Program-made: the position numbers and the translations under genes
Source: JBOGED01 sp050743625
Lineage (GTDB): Bacteria; Actinomycetota; Nitriliruptoria; Euzebyales; Egibacteraceae
DNA length: 14,041 nucleotides
Direction: 5' to 3'
NCBI GenBank assembly: GCA_050743625.1
Contig: JBOGED010000243.1
Coordinates: 1-14,041 of the forward strand
Shown: in pieces, positions 13,531 to 14,041 of the stretch
Position numbering within the stretch: the first letter of the stretch is position 1
Layout of the letters: the number at the start of each line of letters is the position of its first letter
The notes under the pieces: model-generated
Database searches by the model: none
What the model was told of the DNA's origin: nothing
Seen by the model: the letters and a program-made list of their open reading frames with translations, nothing else

Positions 13531-14041
13531 GTGAGTGTGACCCCGTCGCGGCGCGGAACCGCGGATCCGGAGCAAATGCGGCAGGCGATGGCCGCGTATG
13601 TCACCGAGGTCCACCGCGCCTACGTGGCCCACGCCCACCTGCTCCCTCCCGCCGCACGCGGTCGGATGCCGCTGCTGGCGGGCGGGCGGTTCGAGGTCGC
13701 GGCCGTCGGGGCGCGCAACCTCCACATCATCGCGACCCGCGAGCCGCTCGGTCCGGTCAAGGGCATCGAGGTCGAGCTGCCCTGCTCGCTCGACGGCCTG
13801 GAGTGGACGCTGCGCTTCTACGACCCGGTGGTCCTGCCGCAGCTCGGGCTAATCGACGAGTCGACGAAACCAGCCCAGGGCGAGGTCTGCCGGGCGCTGG
13901 GGGTCACCACCGTCCTCTACCATCTCATCGCCCAGCCGGGCGCGGGGCTCAGCGGCCATCACGCGCTCCACGTCGGGACCGGCCTCGCCAACGCCCACGT
14001 TGCGGCGGCGCGCGACTTTGAGGCCATCCGCCGCCACGCCC
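13531..14041 (+). CDS. Unrecognised protein, truncated by the window edge
   Basis: An open frame of 170 codons runs from a GTG at 13531 (or GTG at 13537) to the end of the window without a stop. GGAG or GAGG lies at fitting distance from either start, and a promoter is predicted at 13457-13486. Third positions are strongly G/C and the translation is protein-like, with stretches such as GGRFEVAAVGARNLHIIATRE and LEWTLRFYDPVVLPQLGL (quoted in part: FEVAAVGARNLHIIA). I see no signal peptide, membrane segment or known motif, and I do not recognise the family. Its divergent position suggests co-regulation with the catechol dioxygenase operon. Shorter overlapping frames in this region are less convincing. 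Confidence 0.7.
   Translation, partial: MSVTPSRRGTADPEQMRQAMAAYVTEVHRAYVAHAHLLPPAARGRMPLLAGGRFEVAAVGARNLHIIATREPLGPVKGIEVELPCSLDGLEWTLRFYDPVVLPQLGLIDESTKPAQGEVCRALGVTTVLYHLIAQPGAGLSGHHALHVGTGLANAHVAAARDFEAIRRHA

Noticed and set aside
13434..13604. 57-residue N-terminal extension of the upstream catechol dioxygenase
   Set aside because: It is absent from the tandem paralogue and covers the divergent promoter region. GTG at 13433 has a strong ribosome-binding site.
13512..14021. 169-residue plus-strand frame beginning at an ATG near the right end
   Set aside because: Its translation is Arg/Pro/Gly-rich low complexity. The neighbouring frame from 13531 gives a balanced, protein-like sequence and stays open to the window end.

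Overview
The window looks like part of an aromatic-compound catabolic island from a high-GC bacterium, probably an actinobacterium. Reasons: GC-rich sequence throughout, frequent GTG/TTG starts, strong GC bias at third codon positions, and tightly overlapping genes. The taxon is an inference. The left end (1-253) holds no gene that I can see, only a promoter region. The right end cuts through an unrecognised gene.

Layout, left to right. (1) An IclR-family regulator (254-1063, +) converges on the rest of the cluster. (2) A minus-strand operon, transcribed from about 5720 down to 1089, encodes a complete soluble diiron monooxygenase of the toluene-4-monooxygenase type in the classical order A (alpha hydroxylase), B (gamma), C (Rieske ferredoxin), D (effector), E (beta). 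It ends with a very small candidate ORF and a zinc alcohol dehydrogenase. (3) A 365-bp gap (5721-6085) carries one hairpin just ahead of the hydroxylase ribosome-binding site and a cluster of three GCGCGC-cored palindromes. (4) A second, very compact minus-strand operon runs from 13433 down to 6086. It encodes two tandem catechol 2,3-dioxygenase paralogues, a histidine-phosphatase-family protein with an odd N-terminal tail, the two subunits of a phenylphosphate-synthase-like (PEP-synthase-related) aryl phosphotransferase, a single-component Rieske non-heme iron oxygenase and a small zinc-ribbon protein. Almost every junction overlaps by 4 or 8 nt or is less than 12 nt wide. (5) A divergent, truncated gene of unknown function begins at 13531 (+).

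How the genes may work together (inference). The diiron monooxygenase would hydroxylate an unactivated arene such as benzene or toluene to a phenol. The two-subunit dikinase would phosphorylate the phenol at the expense of two ATP phosphoanhydride bonds. The Rieske oxygenase would act on the aryl phosphate, or on the phenol freed from it. An extradiol dioxygenase would then open the resulting catechol. Phenylphosphate synthase is known from anaerobic phenol carboxylation, and a two-subunit homologue from the acetovanillone (Hpe) pathway, but no carboxylase gene is visible here and oxygenases surround the kinase. A phosphorylation-dependent aerobic route from phenols to catechols is therefore the main candidate for something not yet described. 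No NAD(P)H-dependent reductase for either oxygenase is in the window.
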